Source: Acidobacteriota bacterium
GTDB lineage: Bacteria > Acidobacteriota > Blastocatellia > Pyrinomonadales > Pyrinomonadaceae
NCBI GenBank assembly: GCA_019639235.1
Contig: JAHBSG010000015.1
Coordinates: 1-64,000 of the forward strand
Direction of reading: 5' to 3'
Length of the DNA: 64,000 nucleotides
The notes below the pieces were generated by a model. It was not told the origin of the DNA. It saw only the letters and a program-made list of their open reading frames with translations, and ran no database searches. Each line of letters begins with the position of its first letter. Position 1 is the stretch's first letter. Positions 45,342 to 55,640 of the stretch are shown here, in pieces. The translations under genes and the position numbers were made by a program.

Positions 45342-45977
45342 TCAACGCTTCGTCAGGTAGTTCAAGGCCATCGAGGCTATGTCGTCCATTGCCGAGCCGT
45401 CGCGGTCGCTGTCGAGCATTGAGGAAGCCATGTCCATCATCGCGTTGCCGCTCGATTGCGGAGCCGCCGCCGATTGCCCGCCGAGCAGGCCGCCGAGCAA
45501 GCCTCCGAGCCCATCTGCCCCGATTCCCTGCTGCTGCTTTTGCTGGCCGAGATAGCCCATCACAAGCGGTGCAAGCATCATCAGGATCTGTGCCACCTGG
45601 CCCATGTTGAGCCCGGTGTTGTTGCTAACCTGTTCGACCACCGGCCCCTGATTATTGCCGAGAATGTGGCCGAGGATGCCGCCGGCATCAAGCTGTTTCG
45701 GCGTTGGCTCCGGCGTTTGAAGCTGGCCGAAGATCATGCTTCCGAGCCCGCCGAGATTGCCGAGAATGCTGCCGTCGTGGTCGCGGCTCAGTGCCTGATC
45801 AAGGCTCTGTGCTCCTTGCGGATCGGCCGCATTGTTGGCGAGCCCGCCGATTATCGCCGGAAGCGCCATCTGTATCGCCGAATTGACGAGCGAAGGTTCG
45901 GCCCCTACCGTGCTGCTGATCTCGCCGAGTGCCGCGTTGCCCTGATCCTGCCCGAGCAGGTCGTGTAATGAAAGCAT
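45342..45977 (-). CDS. DUF937 protein
   Basis: A 211-residue DUF937 (YidB-like) protein: MLSLHDLLGQDQGNAALGEI, then IQMALPAIIGGLANNAADPQ, ILGHILGNNQGPVVEQVSNN and a Gly/Leu/Gln-rich tract (DGLGGLLGGLLGGQSAA). No enzymatic motif is known for the family. The start at 45977 begins the conserved N-terminus and is preceded by AAGGGGGACAAGGATA; the frame is open further upstream but unlikely to be translated. It diverges from the NHL-M23 lipoprotein gene. Confidence 0.85.
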   Translation of the reverse strand: MLSLHDLLGQDQGNAALGEISSTVGAEPSLVNSAIQMALPAIIGGLANNAADPQGAQSLDQALSRDHDGSILGNLGGLGSMIFGQLQTPEPTPKQLDAGGILGHILGNNQGPVVEQVSNNTGLNMGQVAQILMMLAPLVMGYLGQQKQQQGIGADGLGGLLGGLLGGQSAAAPQSSGNAMMDMASSMLDSDRDGSAMDDIASMALNYLTKR

Positions 45978-46081
45978 TATCCTTGTCCCCCTTTTTGAAC
46001 CTGGTTTGAAAAGTGTTTGTAAACTGTAGGAAGATACTAGCAGAGTCCTACGTTTCGAGGCAAAGTTTTTTTTCTTCACGG

Positions 46082-48088
46082 GTGCCTTTCGTCGCAAGAT
46101 CACATCGTTTTCGAGTCCTCGCCGCCGTCTTGATAGCCGTCGCGGGCTCGCTTATTACTGCTTGCTCCGAATCGGCCTCGAATTATCAATTCTGGCGTGT
46201 TTCGACCGCCTTTTCATTTGAAAACAAGCTCGCCGAACCGTTCGGTATTGCCTTCCACAACGGCCGTGTTTACGTAACGGATGGCCAAGGTGGCGAGGTG
46301 CGGTCGTTCACTCCCGGCGACGGCGAAGTCTCGACAGTTAAGGGCTTTGACACACCATCGGGCATCGCGATCGGCACAGGTGGCGAGGTTGTCGTCGCCG
46401 ATCCCGGCACCAATACGATCAAGCAATTCACATTTGGCAAAGAGCCGTCCGATATCGCGGGCCGTGCCAATGCTCGCGGTTTTGCCGATGGGCCGGCACT
46501 CGAAGCTCTCTTCAATGGCCCGACCGGCGTCGCCGTTTTCCCCGATGGCCGCGTCGCCGTTGCCGATACCTACAACGACCGCATTCGAATCATCGAGAAC
46601 GGCATGGTCCGCACGCTCGCCGGTGGCGAACGCGGGTTTGCCGATGGGCTCGCGGCACGCTTCGACACTCCGCTCGGCATCGCCGTCTGGCGGGGCGATA
46701 AGCTGCTCGTCGCAGATTCCGGCAATCGGCGGATCCGTGTTGTCGAGCCAGATGGGAGCGTCTGGACACTGGCCGGAGACGGCGGCTACGAGCTTCGCGA
46801 TGGCTTGCCCGCGTCCGCTTCGTTGGTTGGCCCGGCCGCGGTAACGGCCGATGAAGAAGGCCGCATCTTCATCGCCGATGGCAACGCGATTCGGGTGATC
46901 GGCCTTCGTTCATTCCCTTATCTCGAAACCATCGCCGGCGGCGAACGCGGCCTTGCCGACAGCACGCCCCCATTCGCTCGCTTTAATCGCCCGTCGGGAC
47001 TCGCTTTGCTCGGCCGCACACTCTTCATTGCCGATAGCGACAACGCCGCGGTCAGGTTCGTCCATGCCGAAAAAGCCGAAACGGGCTTAACGATTTCGAA
47101 CAACACCCAGCCGTTGACCGCCGCCGAATTTCGCTCGCTCCAGCCCGGCCGCTGGCCTTACGACCCGCCCGAACGGACCCGCGAGATAGCCGGCACGCTT
47201 GGCGAGATCCGCGGCGAGATCATCGACCAGAATTCCGAGGCGTGGTTCCACAACGGGCTCGATATCCCCGGAGCTTACGGCGAAACGGCCCGCTTCATCC
47301 GCGACGAAAAGGTCCTCGACCCGCACGCCGCCGAGAACTTCGGCACGCTGCGTGAACTTCTCAGAATGCCGACCATCGGCTACGTCCACATCCGGCTCGG
47401 CCGCGGCCCGGACGAAAGCCGTTACGATGACCCGCGTTTCCTTTTCGAACTCGACCCGGCAACACGCAAACCGATATCCGTCCGAGTTCCGCGTGGTGCA
47501 AAGTTCAAAGCGGGCGAGCCCGTCGGCACGCTCAACGCGATGAACCACGTCCACCTTATCGCCGGCCGGCCCGGTGCCGAAATGAACGCCCTCGATGCCC
47601 TCGTCTTGCCCGGCGTTTCCGACTCGATCGCTCCGGTGATCGAGGAAATTCGGTTCTTTGATGAGATCTGGATGGAGATCCCGGCCGGCACCGCCCTAAC
47701 CGGTAAGACTCGCGTCGTCGCGAAGGTTTACGACCGAAAGGACGGCAACGCCGAGCGCCGACGCCTCGCCCCCTATCGCCTCTCTTACGAACTGATCCCG
47801 GCCGCCGCTGCCTCAAATTCAAAGCCAAACGCCTGGACCATCTCATTCGAGAAAATGCCCTCGCACCGCGCCGTTAAATTTGCCTACGCACCCGGCAGCC
47901 GCTCCGGAGCGACCGGCGAGACCATCTTCAACTTCGCCGTCACCAACCGCGTCGATGGCGACACCTTCAGCGAAGGCTTCATCGACCCCGCCACGCTCCC
48001 GCCCGGCCAATACATTCTCCGCGTTTTCGCCGCCGACTTTTTCGGCAACACCACCCAGAAAGACATCCTCGTCTCTCTCGGGCAATAA
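46082..48088 (+). CDS. Lipoprotein: NHL beta-propeller fused to M23-like peptidase domain
   Basis: A 668-residue protein with a lipoprotein signal (lipobox LITAC, Cys28). Residues about 40-350 are NHL/SMP-30-like propeller repeats ([74 protein letters not shown]). Residues about 375-500 resemble an M23/LytM metallopeptidase: HNGLD gives the H-x3-D pair (H390, D394), and NHVHLIAG the H-x-H pair (H489, H491), with the [17 protein letters not shown] turn between. That would make it a cell-wall hydrolase or an inactive scaffold tethered to a membrane. The last 150 residues form beta domains. GTG at 46082 is preferred; GTG at 46013 would give an overlong n-region. Confidence 0.75.
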   Translation: MPFVARSHRFRVLAAVLIAVAGSLITACSESASNYQFWRVSTAFSFENKLAEPFGIAFHNGRVYVTDGQGGEVRSFTPGDGEVSTVKGFDTPSGIAIGTGGEVVVADPGTNTIKQFTFGKEPSDIAGRANARGFADGPALEALFNGPTGVAVFPDGRVAVADTYNDRIRIIENGMVRTLAGGERGFADGLAARFDTPLGIAVWRGDKLLVADSGNRRIRVVEPDGSVWTLAGDGGYELRDGLPASASLVGPAAVTADEEGRIFIADGNAIRVIGLRSFPYLETIAGGERGLADSTPPFARFNRPSGLALLGRTLFIADSDNAAVRFVHAEKAETGLTISNNTQPLTAAEFRSLQPGRWPYDPPERTREIAGTLGEIRGEIIDQNSEAWFHNGLDIPGAYGETARFIRDEKVLDPHAAENFGTLRELLRMPTIGYVHIRLGRGPDESRYDDPRFLFELDPATRKPISVRVPRGAKFKAGEPVGTLNAMNHVHLIAGRPGAEMNALDALVLPGVSDSIAPVIEEIRFFDEIWMEIPAGTALTGKTRVVAKVYDRKDGNAERRRLAPYRLSYELIPAAAASNSKPNAWTISFEKMPSHRAVKFAYAPGSRSGATGETIFNFAVTNRVDGDTFSEGFIDPATLPPGQYILRVFAADFFGNTTQKDILVSLGQ

Positions 48089-48135
48089 TTCGTTCCAAAG
48101 CTGGCGGGAATGACCAATTCCAAGGAATAAAACGA

Positions 48136-51048
48136 TCAGAGAACGGCTTTCAGGGCCTGGCCGGTATGGCTTTTGCGGATGCGGGCGACCTCTTCGGGCG
48201 TGCCGGTCGCGACGACGCGGCCGCCGCCGGAGCCGCCTTCGGGGCCGAGGTCGATTATGTAGTCGGCGGATTTGATCACGTCGAGGTGGTGCTCGATAAC
48301 GATCACCGTGTTGCCGGTATCGACCAGCTTTTGCAGAACGTCGAGCAGCTTATGCACGTCGGCGAAATGCAGCCCGGTCGTCGGTTCGTCGAGGATGTAA
48401 ATGGTCTTTCCGGTCGCGCGCTTTGAGAGTTCCTTTGCGAGCTTTATCCGTTGAGCCTCGCCGCCGGAAAGTGTCGTTGAGGATTGCCCGATCTGGATAT
48501 AGCCGAGCCCAACGTCGATCAGCGTCTCAAGCTTTTGCTTGATCTGCGGGATGTTCTCAAGCAGCGGAAGCGCGTCCTCGATCGTCGTCTCTAGCAGGTC
48601 GGCGATCGATAGGCCTTTGTATTTCACGGCAAGCGTCTCGCGGTTGTAGCGGTGCCCGCGGCACACGTCGCAGGTGACGTAAACGTCCGGCAGGAAGTTC
48701 ATCTCGATCCGCTTCATCCCGTCGCCCTCGCAGCCCTCGCACCGGCCGCCCTTTACGTTGAACGAAAATCGCCCGGCCTTGTAGCCCCGCTGCCGCGACT
48801 CGGGCAGCATCGCGTAAAGCTCGCGGATCGGCGTGAAAAGCCCCGTGTACGTCGCCGGGTTTGACCGCGGTGTGCGGCCGATCGGCGATTGATCGATCTC
48901 GATGATCTTATCGACCAGCTCAAGCCCCTCGATCGCGTCGTGTTCAAGCGGTTCGACATTCGAGCGGTAAACGTGACGATAAAGTGCCGGATAAAGAATA
49001 TCCTCGACCAGCGTCGATTTCCCGGAACCCGAAACACCCGTTACCACGGTCAGCAGCCCGAGCGGAAATTCGACGTCGATGTTCTTCAGGTTGTGGGCCT
49101 TCGCTCCGCGTACTTTGATACGGTTACCGTTCGGCAGCCGGCGAAATTCGGGCACCTCGATCTGCACCTCGCCCTTCAGGTACTTTGCCGTCAGCGAATC
49201 GCCTGCCTCGGCGATCTCTTTCGGCGTTCCCGCCGCGACCACTTCGCCGCCGTGCGAGCCCGCCATCGGCCCGAGGTCAACGACGTAATCGGCGTGCTCG
49301 ATAGTCTCTTCGTCGTGCTCTACAACGAGCACCGTATTGCCAAGGTCGCGGAGTTCGTGAAGCGTCTCGAGCAGGCGTTTGTTGTCCCGCGGATGCAGCC
49401 CGATGCTCGGCTCATCGAGCACATAAAGCACGCCGCGGAGCTGCGAACCGATCTGCGTCGCCAGCCGGATACGCTGCCCTTCGCCGCCGGAAAGCGTCGC
49501 CGATGCTCGGTCCAATGTGAGATAACCGAGCCCGACTGCATCGAGGAAACGGAGCCGGCTGTTTATCTCTTTCAGCACGAGCCCGGCGATCTTCTCTTCC
49601 CGCGGAGTGAGCTTTATCTCGGCAAAGCGTTTGGCCGAATCGGCGATGGGAAGCGAAGTGTATTCGCCTATCCCCATTCCATTGACCTTCACGGCAAGGC
49701 TCTCCGGCTGGAGCCGCGAACCGCCGCAACCCGGGCACGGCACCGGAGCCACGAGCTCGAGCAAGGCTTCCCGCGTTTTCTCCGAGGGCGGTGTCTCGAG
49801 CCGCTCCTTCATCGCGGTCAGTGCCCCTTTCCATTCGCTTTCGTATTTGTAATCGCCCTGTCGAAAGGTCAACCGCTTCTTCGTCCCAAAAAGAAACGCG
49901 TTTCGGATCTCATCCGGCAGTTCGCGAAAGGGCGTCTCGATAAGAGCCTTCTGGCCGCTCGTCTCTTCCGGAGCATCATTTTTCCGGCGTTTCTTTTTAG
50001 CCGGGGCTTTTCGGGCCTTTGCCGCGGAAGGCTTCGGAGCTTCGAGCTTATCGCCCTCCACGTACCGCTCGATTATCGCGAGCAAAGCAGAGCGAAGAAA
50101 CGCCGCTCCGGAGCGGTCCGCACCGCCGAGAAATTCGATCCGGCCGGCCGGCACGGTCTCGTCGGGGACGATCTTATTGACGTCGATCTCCATCACCGTG
50201 CCGATGCCCTGGCACCGCTTGCAGGCACCGTATGCCGAGTTGAAAGAGAACGACCGCGGCTCAAGCGTCGCGATATTGATACCGCAATTGACGCACGCCA
50301 TCCGCTCGGAATAGAGCTTCTCTTCACCGTCGATCACCGAGACAAGCACGCCGCCGCCGGTCAGCTTCAATGCCGTTTGGACGGATTCCGTCAACCGCTC
50401 GCGGACACCTTCTTTGATCAACAGGCGGTCAACGACGACCTCTATTGTATGGTTCCGCCGCTTGTCGAGCGCGATCTCTTCGTCAAGCTGGCGTATCTCG
50501 CCGTCGATCCTCGCACGAACGTAGCCGTCCTTATGAAACCGCTCGAGCTCCTTTTTGAATTCGCCTTTGCGGCCGCGGACGACCGGGGCAAGGATCATCA
50601 CACGCTCGCCCTCGGGCAGGTCGAGTATGCCGGCAACGATCTGATCGACCGACTGGCGCGTGATCGGCTCGCCGCACTGATGACAATGCGGCTGACCGAT
50701 CGAAGAAAACAACAGGCGAAGGTAATCGTAGATCTCGGTAACGGTCCCGACCGTCGAACGCGGCGAACGCGAAACCGTCTTTTGTTCGATGGAGATAGCC
50801 GGCGAAAGGCCTTCTATCGAATCTACATCCGGCTTCTCAAGCTGATCCAAAAACTGACGAGCATAAGCCGAAAGCGATTCGACATATCGCCGCTGGCCTT
50901 CGGCATAGATCGTATCGAACGCCAGCGAAGACTTCCCCGAGCCCGAAAGCCCGGTTATGACCGTTAACTTGTCGCGAGGGATATCAACGCTGATGTTTCT
51001 AAGATTGTGCTGGCGTGCTCCGCGGACGGAGATTTGCTTGATACTCAT
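48136..51048 (-). CDS. uvrA: Excinuclease ABC subunit A
   Basis: A 970-residue UvrA, the damage-scanning ATPase of nucleotide excision repair. Both ABC halves are intact: [20 protein letters not shown] and [20 protein letters not shown] for the first, [20 protein letters not shown] and [20 protein letters not shown] for the second. Zinc sites appear in [16 protein letters not shown] with CKRC, and in [16 protein letters not shown] with CDVC. A Lys/Ala-rich insert (about residues 335-357, [15 protein letters not shown]) precedes the second zinc part; it is absent from the usual protein. The start at 51048 begins [15 protein letters not shown]; no SOS-box-like palindrome was seen upstream. Confidence 0.97.
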   Translation of the reverse strand: MSIKQISVRGARQHNLRNISVDIPRDKLTVITGLSGSGKSSLAFDTIYAEGQRRYVESLSAYARQFLDQLEKPDVDSIEGLSPAISIEQKTVSRSPRSTVGTVTEIYDYLRLLFSSIGQPHCHQCGEPITRQSVDQIVAGILDLPEGERVMILAPVVRGRKGEFKKELERFHKDGYVRARIDGEIRQLDEEIALDKRRNHTIEVVVDRLLIKEGVRERLTESVQTALKLTGGGVLVSVIDGEEKLYSERMACVNCGINIATLEPRSFSFNSAYGACKRCQGIGTVMEIDVNKIVPDETVPAGRIEFLGGADRSGAAFLRSALLAIIERYVEGDKLEAPKPSAAKARKAPAKKKRRKNDAPEETSGQKALIETPFRELPDEIRNAFLFGTKKRLTFRQGDYKYESEWKGALTAMKERLETPPSEKTREALLELVAPVPCPGCGGSRLQPESLAVKVNGMGIGEYTSLPIADSAKRFAEIKLTPREEKIAGLVLKEINSRLRFLDAVGLGYLTLDRASATLSGGEGQRIRLATQIGSQLRGVLYVLDEPSIGLHPRDNKRLLETLHELRDLGNTVLVVEHDEETIEHADYVVDLGPMAGSHGGEVVAAGTPKEIAEAGDSLTAKYLKGEVQIEVPEFRRLPNGNRIKVRGAKAHNLKNIDVEFPLGLLTVVTGVSGSGKSTLVEDILYPALYRHVYRSNVEPLEHDAIEGLELVDKIIEIDQSPIGRTPRSNPATYTGLFTPIRELYAMLPESRQRGYKAGRFSFNVKGGRCEGCEGDGMKRIEMNFLPDVYVTCDVCRGHRYNRETLAVKYKGLSIADLLETTIEDALPLLENIPQIKQKLETLIDVGLGYIQIGQSSTTLSGGEAQRIKLAKELSKRATGKTIYILDEPTTGLHFADVHKLLDVLQKLVDTGNTVIVIEHHLDVIKSADYIIDLGPEGGSGGGRVVATGTPEEVARIRKSHTGQALKAVL

Positions 51049-51145
51049 TACGGTGTAAAACTTGGCACTAAGCCGAAACGAGTATGTTAGCAAATCCGAT
51101 GAGGGCATGCGAACGTCTCACAGTCTTCAAATCGATCACATTTTA

Positions 51146-51160
51146 TGTTAATTTTTAACA
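51146..51160. promoter_or_regulatory. Palindromic operator candidate of parDE
   Basis: TGTTAATTTTTAACA, a perfect palindrome with a 3-bp centre, ends at the ribosome-binding AAGGA and lies 12 bp before the parD ATG. Autorepression by ParD is usual in this family. Confidence 0.5.
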
Positions 51161-51172
51161 AGGATTAATATT

Positions 51173-51439
51173 ATGGCAGTCACCAACCTCAGCATTTCAT
51201 TGCCCGACACAATGCGGACATTCATCGAAGAAAAGATCAAACGCGATGGTTACGGAACCATCAGCGAGTATCTCCGAGAGTTGATCCGGGCCGATGAGCG
51301 ACGCGAGGCCGAATACTACGACCGCCTGATCGCAGAGGCCTATGCGAGCGGGCCATTTATTGAGCACACAAAACAGGACATCGAAGCGGCTAAGGCTGAA
51401 GCGATAAAACGGATCAAACAGCGAAAGAGCGGCAAATGA
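51173..51439 (+). CDS. parD: ParD-type antitoxin
   Basis: An 88-residue ribbon-helix-helix antitoxin: NLSISLPDTMRTFIEEKIKR, GYGTISEYLRELIRADERRE, then a disordered-to-helical C-terminus (DIEAAKAEAIKRIKQRKSGK) that would wrap the toxin. It overlaps the toxin gene by 4 nt (ATGA). AAGGA lies 8 nt before the start, and a palindrome just upstream fits an autoregulatory site. It diverges from uvrA. Confidence 0.88.
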   Translation: MAVTNLSISLPDTMRTFIEEKIKRDGYGTISEYLRELIRADERREAEYYDRLIAEAYASGPFIEHTKQDIEAAKAEAIKRIKQRKSGK

Positions 51440-51732
51440 AGATCTTCCGCTCTTCCCAGACCTACGAAGACATTGTCGAGATCGCCGCCTGGCTCGGTGC
51501 TGAGGATGAAGCGATCGCCTCCCGCTTTTTTGATCACTACGAATCAACGTTAGCGGCGATCGCTGAAACACCAAAGATCGGAGCTCCGCGAAGGTCGCTC
51601 TCCGGCAAAAATTATCGGCTTTGGTTCGTCAATGGATTTGAGAAAGTATTGATCCTCTACGAAGATCATCCGGGTGAGATCCGCATTCTGCGAGTCATTC
51701 ATTCGGCCCGCGACTATGAGAGATTTGTCTAG
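51436..51732 (+). CDS. parE: ParE-type toxin
   Basis: A 98-residue RelE/ParE-superfamily toxin: YEDIVEIAAWLGAEDEAIAS, FFDHYESTLAAIAETPKIGA, NYRLWFVNGFEKVLILYEDH and ILRVIHSARDYERFV. ParE toxins of this type inhibit gyrase; others in the superfamily cut mRNA. The basic residues characteristic of RelE catalysis are not obvious. Its 3' end overlaps the convergent YeiH-type gene by 4 nt. Confidence 0.88.
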   Translation: MKIFRSSQTYEDIVEIAAWLGAEDEAIASRFFDHYESTLAAIAETPKIGAPRRSLSGKNYRLWFVNGFEKVLILYEDHPGEIRILRVIHSARDYERFV

Positions 51733-52661
51733 GTAAATTGTAGAACACCCCAGAGCACTGCTGAGGCGAGAACTAGCCAGAGCACGACACCGAGTGCGAA
51801 TGGCCGCCAGCCTACGCGTTTTAGCATTTCCTTCGAAAGGCTTAGCCCGATGAGAAACAGGGTGATCGTCAACCCGGCCTTGGCTAGGTTTACCGCTGCG
51901 TCGAAAAGGCTCGGCTGCACCCAAAGCGGTGCATAGGTCCGGACAGCGGCTGCTCCGACAAAAAGAAAGATGAACCAAGGTATGGCAACCTTCGTCTTCG
52001 AATCGCCGTCCCGATATGCGAACGCTAGGGCAATGGCAAGCGGTGCGATCCAGAGTGCCCGGGCGAGCTTTACTGTGGTCGCGACCGCCAGCGATTCGCT
52101 GCCGAACGCCGTCGCCGCCCCGACCACCGAACTCGTATCCTGGATAGCAAGCGCCGCCCACATTCCGAACTGCGTTTGGGTCAGCCCGATAGCATTGCCG
52201 ATCAGCGGAAAAGCGAAAAGTGCCGCTGCATTCAGTATAAAGATGGTTCCGAGCGAGACGGACATTTCGTCATTCTCTGCCTTGATCGCCGGCCCGACCG
52301 CGGCGACCGCACTCCCGCCGCAGATCGCCGTTCCGCACGAGATCAGCGTCCGGATCCGAGAGGGCAACGAAAGAAAACGGCCAACAAGATATCCGAGCAG
52401 CAAGGTCCCGAAGACGACCGCAACGATGAAGACAATCCCGTTCTTTCCGGCTTGATAGACCGCGCCGAGATTCATCCCAAAGCCGAGCATCGCGACCGAT
52501 CCCTGAAGAAGGTATTTTGCCGGCTTACCCGAAAGGTCCGGAAACGGATTCCCGAGAGTTAGAGCCAGAACCAACCCGATGGCAAGAGCCAACGCCGGCG
52601 ACCCATAGGGCGAGAGAAGAAACAGGACGGCCAAAACAAAAATGAGCTTTGCAGCGGTCAT
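51729..52661 (-). CDS. YeiH-family (UPF0324) membrane protein
   Basis: A 310-residue protein with about nine to ten membrane helices: family segments SVAMLGFGMNLGAVYQAGKN, LISCGTAICGGSAVAAVGPA, WAALAIQDTSSVVGAATAFG and TITLFLIGLSLSKEMLKRVG. Members are called putative sulfate exporters, but the substrate is unproven. It converges with parE with a 4-nt overlap, an arrangement that may limit readthrough. Transcribed alone. Confidence 0.9.
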   Translation of the reverse strand: MTAAKLIFVLAVLFLLSPYGSPALALAIGLVLALTLGNPFPDLSGKPAKYLLQGSVAMLGFGMNLGAVYQAGKNGIVFIVAVVFGTLLLGYLVGRFLSLPSRIRTLISCGTAICGGSAVAAVGPAIKAENDEMSVSLGTIFILNAAALFAFPLIGNAIGLTQTQFGMWAALAIQDTSSVVGAATAFGSESLAVATTVKLARALWIAPLAIALAFAYRDGDSKTKVAIPWFIFLFVGAAAVRTYAPLWVQPSLFDAAVNLAKAGLTITLFLIGLSLSKEMLKRVGWRPFALGVVLWLVLASAVLWGVLQFT

Positions 52662-52711
52662 ACAAAGCTCACAAGTATAATTTGAATTCGGTAAAAATGA
52701 TACCGAAGGGC

Positions 52712-53416
52712 CTAGCGAAGCACGCCGAAGACCGTCCGAAGGATCGCTGTCGTTCGCCCGACCGGGTCTCGCCGAATCTTCTTCTCTTCATCCGCGATTA
52801 GCAAAAACAGTCCGTCCATTGCCTTTTCCGTAACGTATCCGTCGAGATCGTTTGCATCTTGGCCAATAACCCTGCCGACGAAACCGTATCGGCCGATCAT
52901 CTCTTTATATTTCTGAGTAACGCCGACCTGTTCCGTAAACTCCTCGACGATGGGCCGAAACTTCTCCCTCAGTCGATCTTCGCTCGTCCGCCGAAAGAAC
53001 TGCGTTGCCGCATCGTCCTCGCCGCTAAAGAGTATGTTGCGGGCATCCGAAAATGTCATCTGTTTTGCCGAATCGACAAAGATATCGACGGCAACGGGAA
53101 CAGCCTTTTCGGCCGCATGGTTCATTGCCGCGACAAATTCATCGACCTTGCGGCCCTGGCCGAGGAAACGGAGCGTACTTTCGGTCCTGCGAAGGCCTTG
53201 CGGTAGCGGGATCTTTACATCGGGATTCTCCAAAAACCCATTCTCGCGGCCAAGTTCGTTAACGGCATTCTTGATGCCGACCGAAAGTGCTTCTTTGAGC
53301 CCTCGGCTGATGTCCATGTCGGAAAGCCGGGTTTGTCGGCGTGTCTGTGCCGTTGCGAACCCCGAACCGACTACCGAAACTACCGCCAAAAACGCCAAGA
53401 TTCGAACGCTCTTCAT
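52712..53416 (-). CDS. DUF4197 exported protein
   Basis: A 234-residue protein with a signal peptide (MKSVRILAFLAVVSVVGSGF, cut near ATAQ) and one DUF4197 domain: ISRGLKEALSVGIKNAVNEL, PDVKIPLPQGLRRTESTLRF, FVDSAKQMTFSDARNILFSG, EDDAATQFFRRTSEDRLREK and LDGYVTEKAMDGLFLLIADE. The family is periplasmic, all-alpha, of unknown function. The start at 53416 has GAGGAAGTG upstream; an earlier in-frame start lacks a signal-peptide n-region. A 123-bp gap, with nothing recognised, separates it from gpmA. Confidence 0.88.
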   Translation of the reverse strand: MKSVRILAFLAVVSVVGSGFATAQTRRQTRLSDMDISRGLKEALSVGIKNAVNELGRENGFLENPDVKIPLPQGLRRTESTLRFLGQGRKVDEFVAAMNHAAEKAVPVAVDIFVDSAKQMTFSDARNILFSGEDDAATQFFRRTSEDRLREKFRPIVEEFTEQVGVTQKYKEMIGRYGFVGRVIGQDANDLDGYVTEKAMDGLFLLIADEEKKIRRDPVGRTTAILRTVFGVLR

Positions 53417-53539
53417 AATCACTTCCTCAAAGACAAAAGACCGGCCGGCCATTTTTCCGACCGATCCTTTGATTGTCTTGACCGGGCCCGGGTTTACAGC
53501 CGATTTCGTCTGGATCTTCCCGAAATCGTCTGCCGGCGG

Positions 53540-54280
53540 TCACTTTGCCTTACCCTGATTGGCGACGGCCTCTTGCGCGGCCCGGATCGCGTCCTGGTCG
53601 CCCAAGTAATAGCTGTTCAACCGCTTCAGGTCGCCATCGAGTTCGAAAACAAGCGGCACGCCGGTCGGGATATTCAGGCTGACGATCTCCTCGTCCGAGA
53701 TGCCGTCCAGATGCTTTACCAATGCTCGCAGGCTATTTCCGTGTGCCGCAACGATCAGCCGCTTCCCTGCCTTCACCTTCGGCCCGATATCGTTTTCCCA
53801 ATAGGGCACAACACGCTCTACGGTGTCTTTCAGGCACTCGGCCTTCGGAAAGTTTTCGATGCCCGCATAACGTGGATCATTCCCGAGATATCGCTCGTCC
53901 GATTCGTCCAACTCCGGCGGCGGCACATCGTAGCTCCTTCGCCAGATCAGCACCTGTTCATCGCCGTATTTCGCCGCCGTTTCGGCCTTATCGAGCCCCT
54001 GCAAACCGCCGTAGTGCCGTTCATTGAGCAGCCACGACTTCGTCTCCGGGATCCACATCAGATCCATCTCGCTGAGCACCAGCCAAAGCGTCCGGATCGC
54101 CCGCTTCAGCACCGATGTGTATGCCTCATCGAACGTAAACCCCTCGGCCTTAAGCAATTCACCCGCCGCCTTCGCCTCGGCAATTCCCTTTTCGGAAAGA
54201 TCGACGTCCTTCCAACCGGTAAACCGATTTTCCTTGTTCCATTGGCTCTCACCGTGGCGTATCAGAACTAATTTATGCAT
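53540..54280 (-). CDS. gpmA: 2,3-bisphosphoglycerate-dependent phosphoglycerate mutase
   Basis: A 246-residue GpmA, interconverting 2- and 3-phosphoglycerate in glycolysis. The phosphohistidine motif is [50 protein letters not shown] and [17 protein letters not shown] carry the second His and other active-site residues. ATG at 54280 has no properly spaced site (GAGG touches it); TTG at 54286 is an alternative adding MR. The heptad array at 54314-54392 lies just upstream. Confidence 0.94.
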   Translation of the reverse strand: MHKLVLIRHGESQWNKENRFTGWKDVDLSEKGIAEAKAAGELLKAEGFTFDEAYTSVLKRAIRTLWLVLSEMDLMWIPETKSWLLNERHYGGLQGLDKAETAAKYGDEQVLIWRRSYDVPPPELDESDERYLGNDPRYAGIENFPKAECLKDTVERVVPYWENDIGPKVKAGKRLIVAAHGNSLRALVKHLDGISDEEIVSLNIPTGVPLVFELDGDLKRLNSYYLGDQDAIRAAQEAVANQGKAK

Positions 54281-54313
54281 CCTCAAATCTTAATCCGAAA
54301 ACGTTTTATCTTA

Positions 54314-54392
54314 AAGCCGTAAGCTTTTAGCATTAAGCTGTTAGCCTGTGTAGGAACTCCTGGCTTACAGCTTACGGCTAACGGCTTAGAGC
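54314..54392. repeat. Inverted heptad repeat array at the folC 3' end
   Basis: Left arm AAGCCGT AAGCTTT, TAGCATT AAGCTGT, TAGCCTG; right arm GGCTTAC AGCTTAC, GGCTAAC GGCTTAG; 13-bp core. The folC stop codon (54378-54380) and its last three residues are encoded by the right arm. Confidence 0.75.
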
Positions 54393-55637
54393 TATTTTTC
54401 TAACCTCACCAACAAGATAGAGCGAGCCTGTAACTAGAATTAGCTCTGTCGATCCCGCCGCCGCCAGGGCATCTTCAACCGAGTTCGTTGTGACTATCTT
54501 TTCCGGGTCGAAGTTCTCGGGCACGAACTCCAAAAGCTCCTCGGCGTTCATCGCCCGTGAATTTGCGGGTTGCGTCAGTATCAATCGTTCCGCCCGCGGC
54601 CAAAGTATCTCTGCGATCTCGGCAACGTCTTTGCCCCGCATCGCGCCGAAGATCATTGCAAGCGGCCGCTTTTCAACATAAGTAAGATAGTTTAGCAGCG
54701 CTCTAGCTCCGGCTATGTTGTGGGCTCCGTCGAGCAAAACGTTGTCGATGTATTCGAGCCGCCCGGGATTGATCGCAGTGTTGAGCCCTTTGCGAATATT
54801 TTCATCGGTGATCGGAAAATGCTTTCGCAATATATCCGCCAAAAGGATCGCGACTTCGGCATTCGCGACCTGGTGAGCACCGCGAAGGCTCAGGTTACTT
54901 GTAAGGGATCGCAGCGGCATCCCGAGTGCGCTTTCGTCAAAAACCACGGCTGTTTCGCGTACAAAAACACCTCTACTATGTGCCTCTCCGATCACACCCT
55001 CGAGAACGTTCATCACCGCAGGCGATTGCCGGCCGATCACTACGGCTTTGGTCTGTTCGCGGATTATTGCGGCCTTTTCCGCCGCGATCTCTTCGATCGT
55101 GTCGCCGAGGTATTCCTGATGGTCGAGGTCGATCTGCGTGATGGCGGCTATCTCTGCATTGGCGGCGGTCGTCGCATCGAGCCGGCCGCCGAGGCCGGTT
55201 TCGAGGATGGCGAGTTCGACCTTTGCTTCGGCAAACGCAATCAGAGCAATTGCCGTTACCTGCTCAAAAAAGGTCGGCGTGTATTGAAGTTTGCCTTCGG
55301 CCAAAAGTCTTTCGGATGTCGTCCGAACCGTGGCCGCGAGCCGGGCGAATTCGTCCTCGCTGATATCGTCGCCGTCTATCTTGATGCGTTCGGTAATTGA
55401 GACAAGATGCGGTGAAGTGTAAAGCCCCCGCCGAATGTCCGCCTGGCCGCAGATAGAATCCAGAAACGCACATACCGAGCCTTTCCCGTTCGTCCCCGCG
55501 ACCTGAACCTTTAAGTACTTTTCCTGCGGATTACCAAGCTCGGCCAAAAGCGTCCGGATATTATCGAGCCCAAGCTTCATCGCCTCGACCTCATTGCCGA
55601 GCGAGTACAGATACTTTTCAGACTCCTGAAAATTCAC
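54378..55637 (-). CDS. folC: Folylpolyglutamate synthase / dihydrofolate synthase
   Basis: A 419-residue Mur-ligase-fold FolC, adding glutamates to folates so they stay in the cell. The ATP loop is VQVAGTNGKGSVCAFLDS; GLYTSPHLVSITERIKIDGD, LAILETGLGGRLDATTAANA and LLDGAHNIAGARALLNYL follow. The GTG start at 55637 lies 3 nt after the DinB gene stop with no ribosome-binding site, suggesting coupling. The last residues (ALSR) and stop are from the heptad array at 54314-54392. accD and folC are neighbours in many bacteria; here a DinB gene lies between. Confidence 0.94.
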   Translation of the reverse strand: MNFQESEKYLYSLGNEVEAMKLGLDNIRTLLAELGNPQEKYLKVQVAGTNGKGSVCAFLDSICGQADIRRGLYTSPHLVSITERIKIDGDDISEDEFARLAATVRTTSERLLAEGKLQYTPTFFEQVTAIALIAFAEAKVELAILETGLGGRLDATTAANAEIAAITQIDLDHQEYLGDTIEEIAAEKAAIIREQTKAVVIGRQSPAVMNVLEGVIGEAHSRGVFVRETAVVFDESALGMPLRSLTSNLSLRGAHQVANAEVAILLADILRKHFPITDENIRKGLNTAINPGRLEYIDNVLLDGAHNIAGARALLNYLTYVEKRPLAMIFGAMRGKDVAEIAEILWPRAERLILTQPANSRAMNAEELLEFVPENFDPEKIVTTNSVEDALAAAGSTELILVTGSLYLVGEVRKIALSR

Positions 55638-55640
55638 GTG

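Noticed and set aside
46013-46081. Longer N-terminus for the NHL-M23 lipoprotein from GTG 46013
   Set aside because: It would place 50 residues before the lipobox cysteine; the GTG at 46082 gives a normal lipoprotein signal.
48889-50967. A 692-codon open frame on the plus strand opposite uvrA, and similar long antisense frames opposite mutL, gcvPB, metH and the outer-membrane gene
   Set aside because: Arg/Asp-rich translations without family motifs, fully covered by strongly recognised genes on the other strand; typical of GC-rich codon bias.
51049-51145. SOS (LexA) box upstream of uvrA
   Set aside because: No suitable palindrome was found near the start; the only palindrome belongs to parD.
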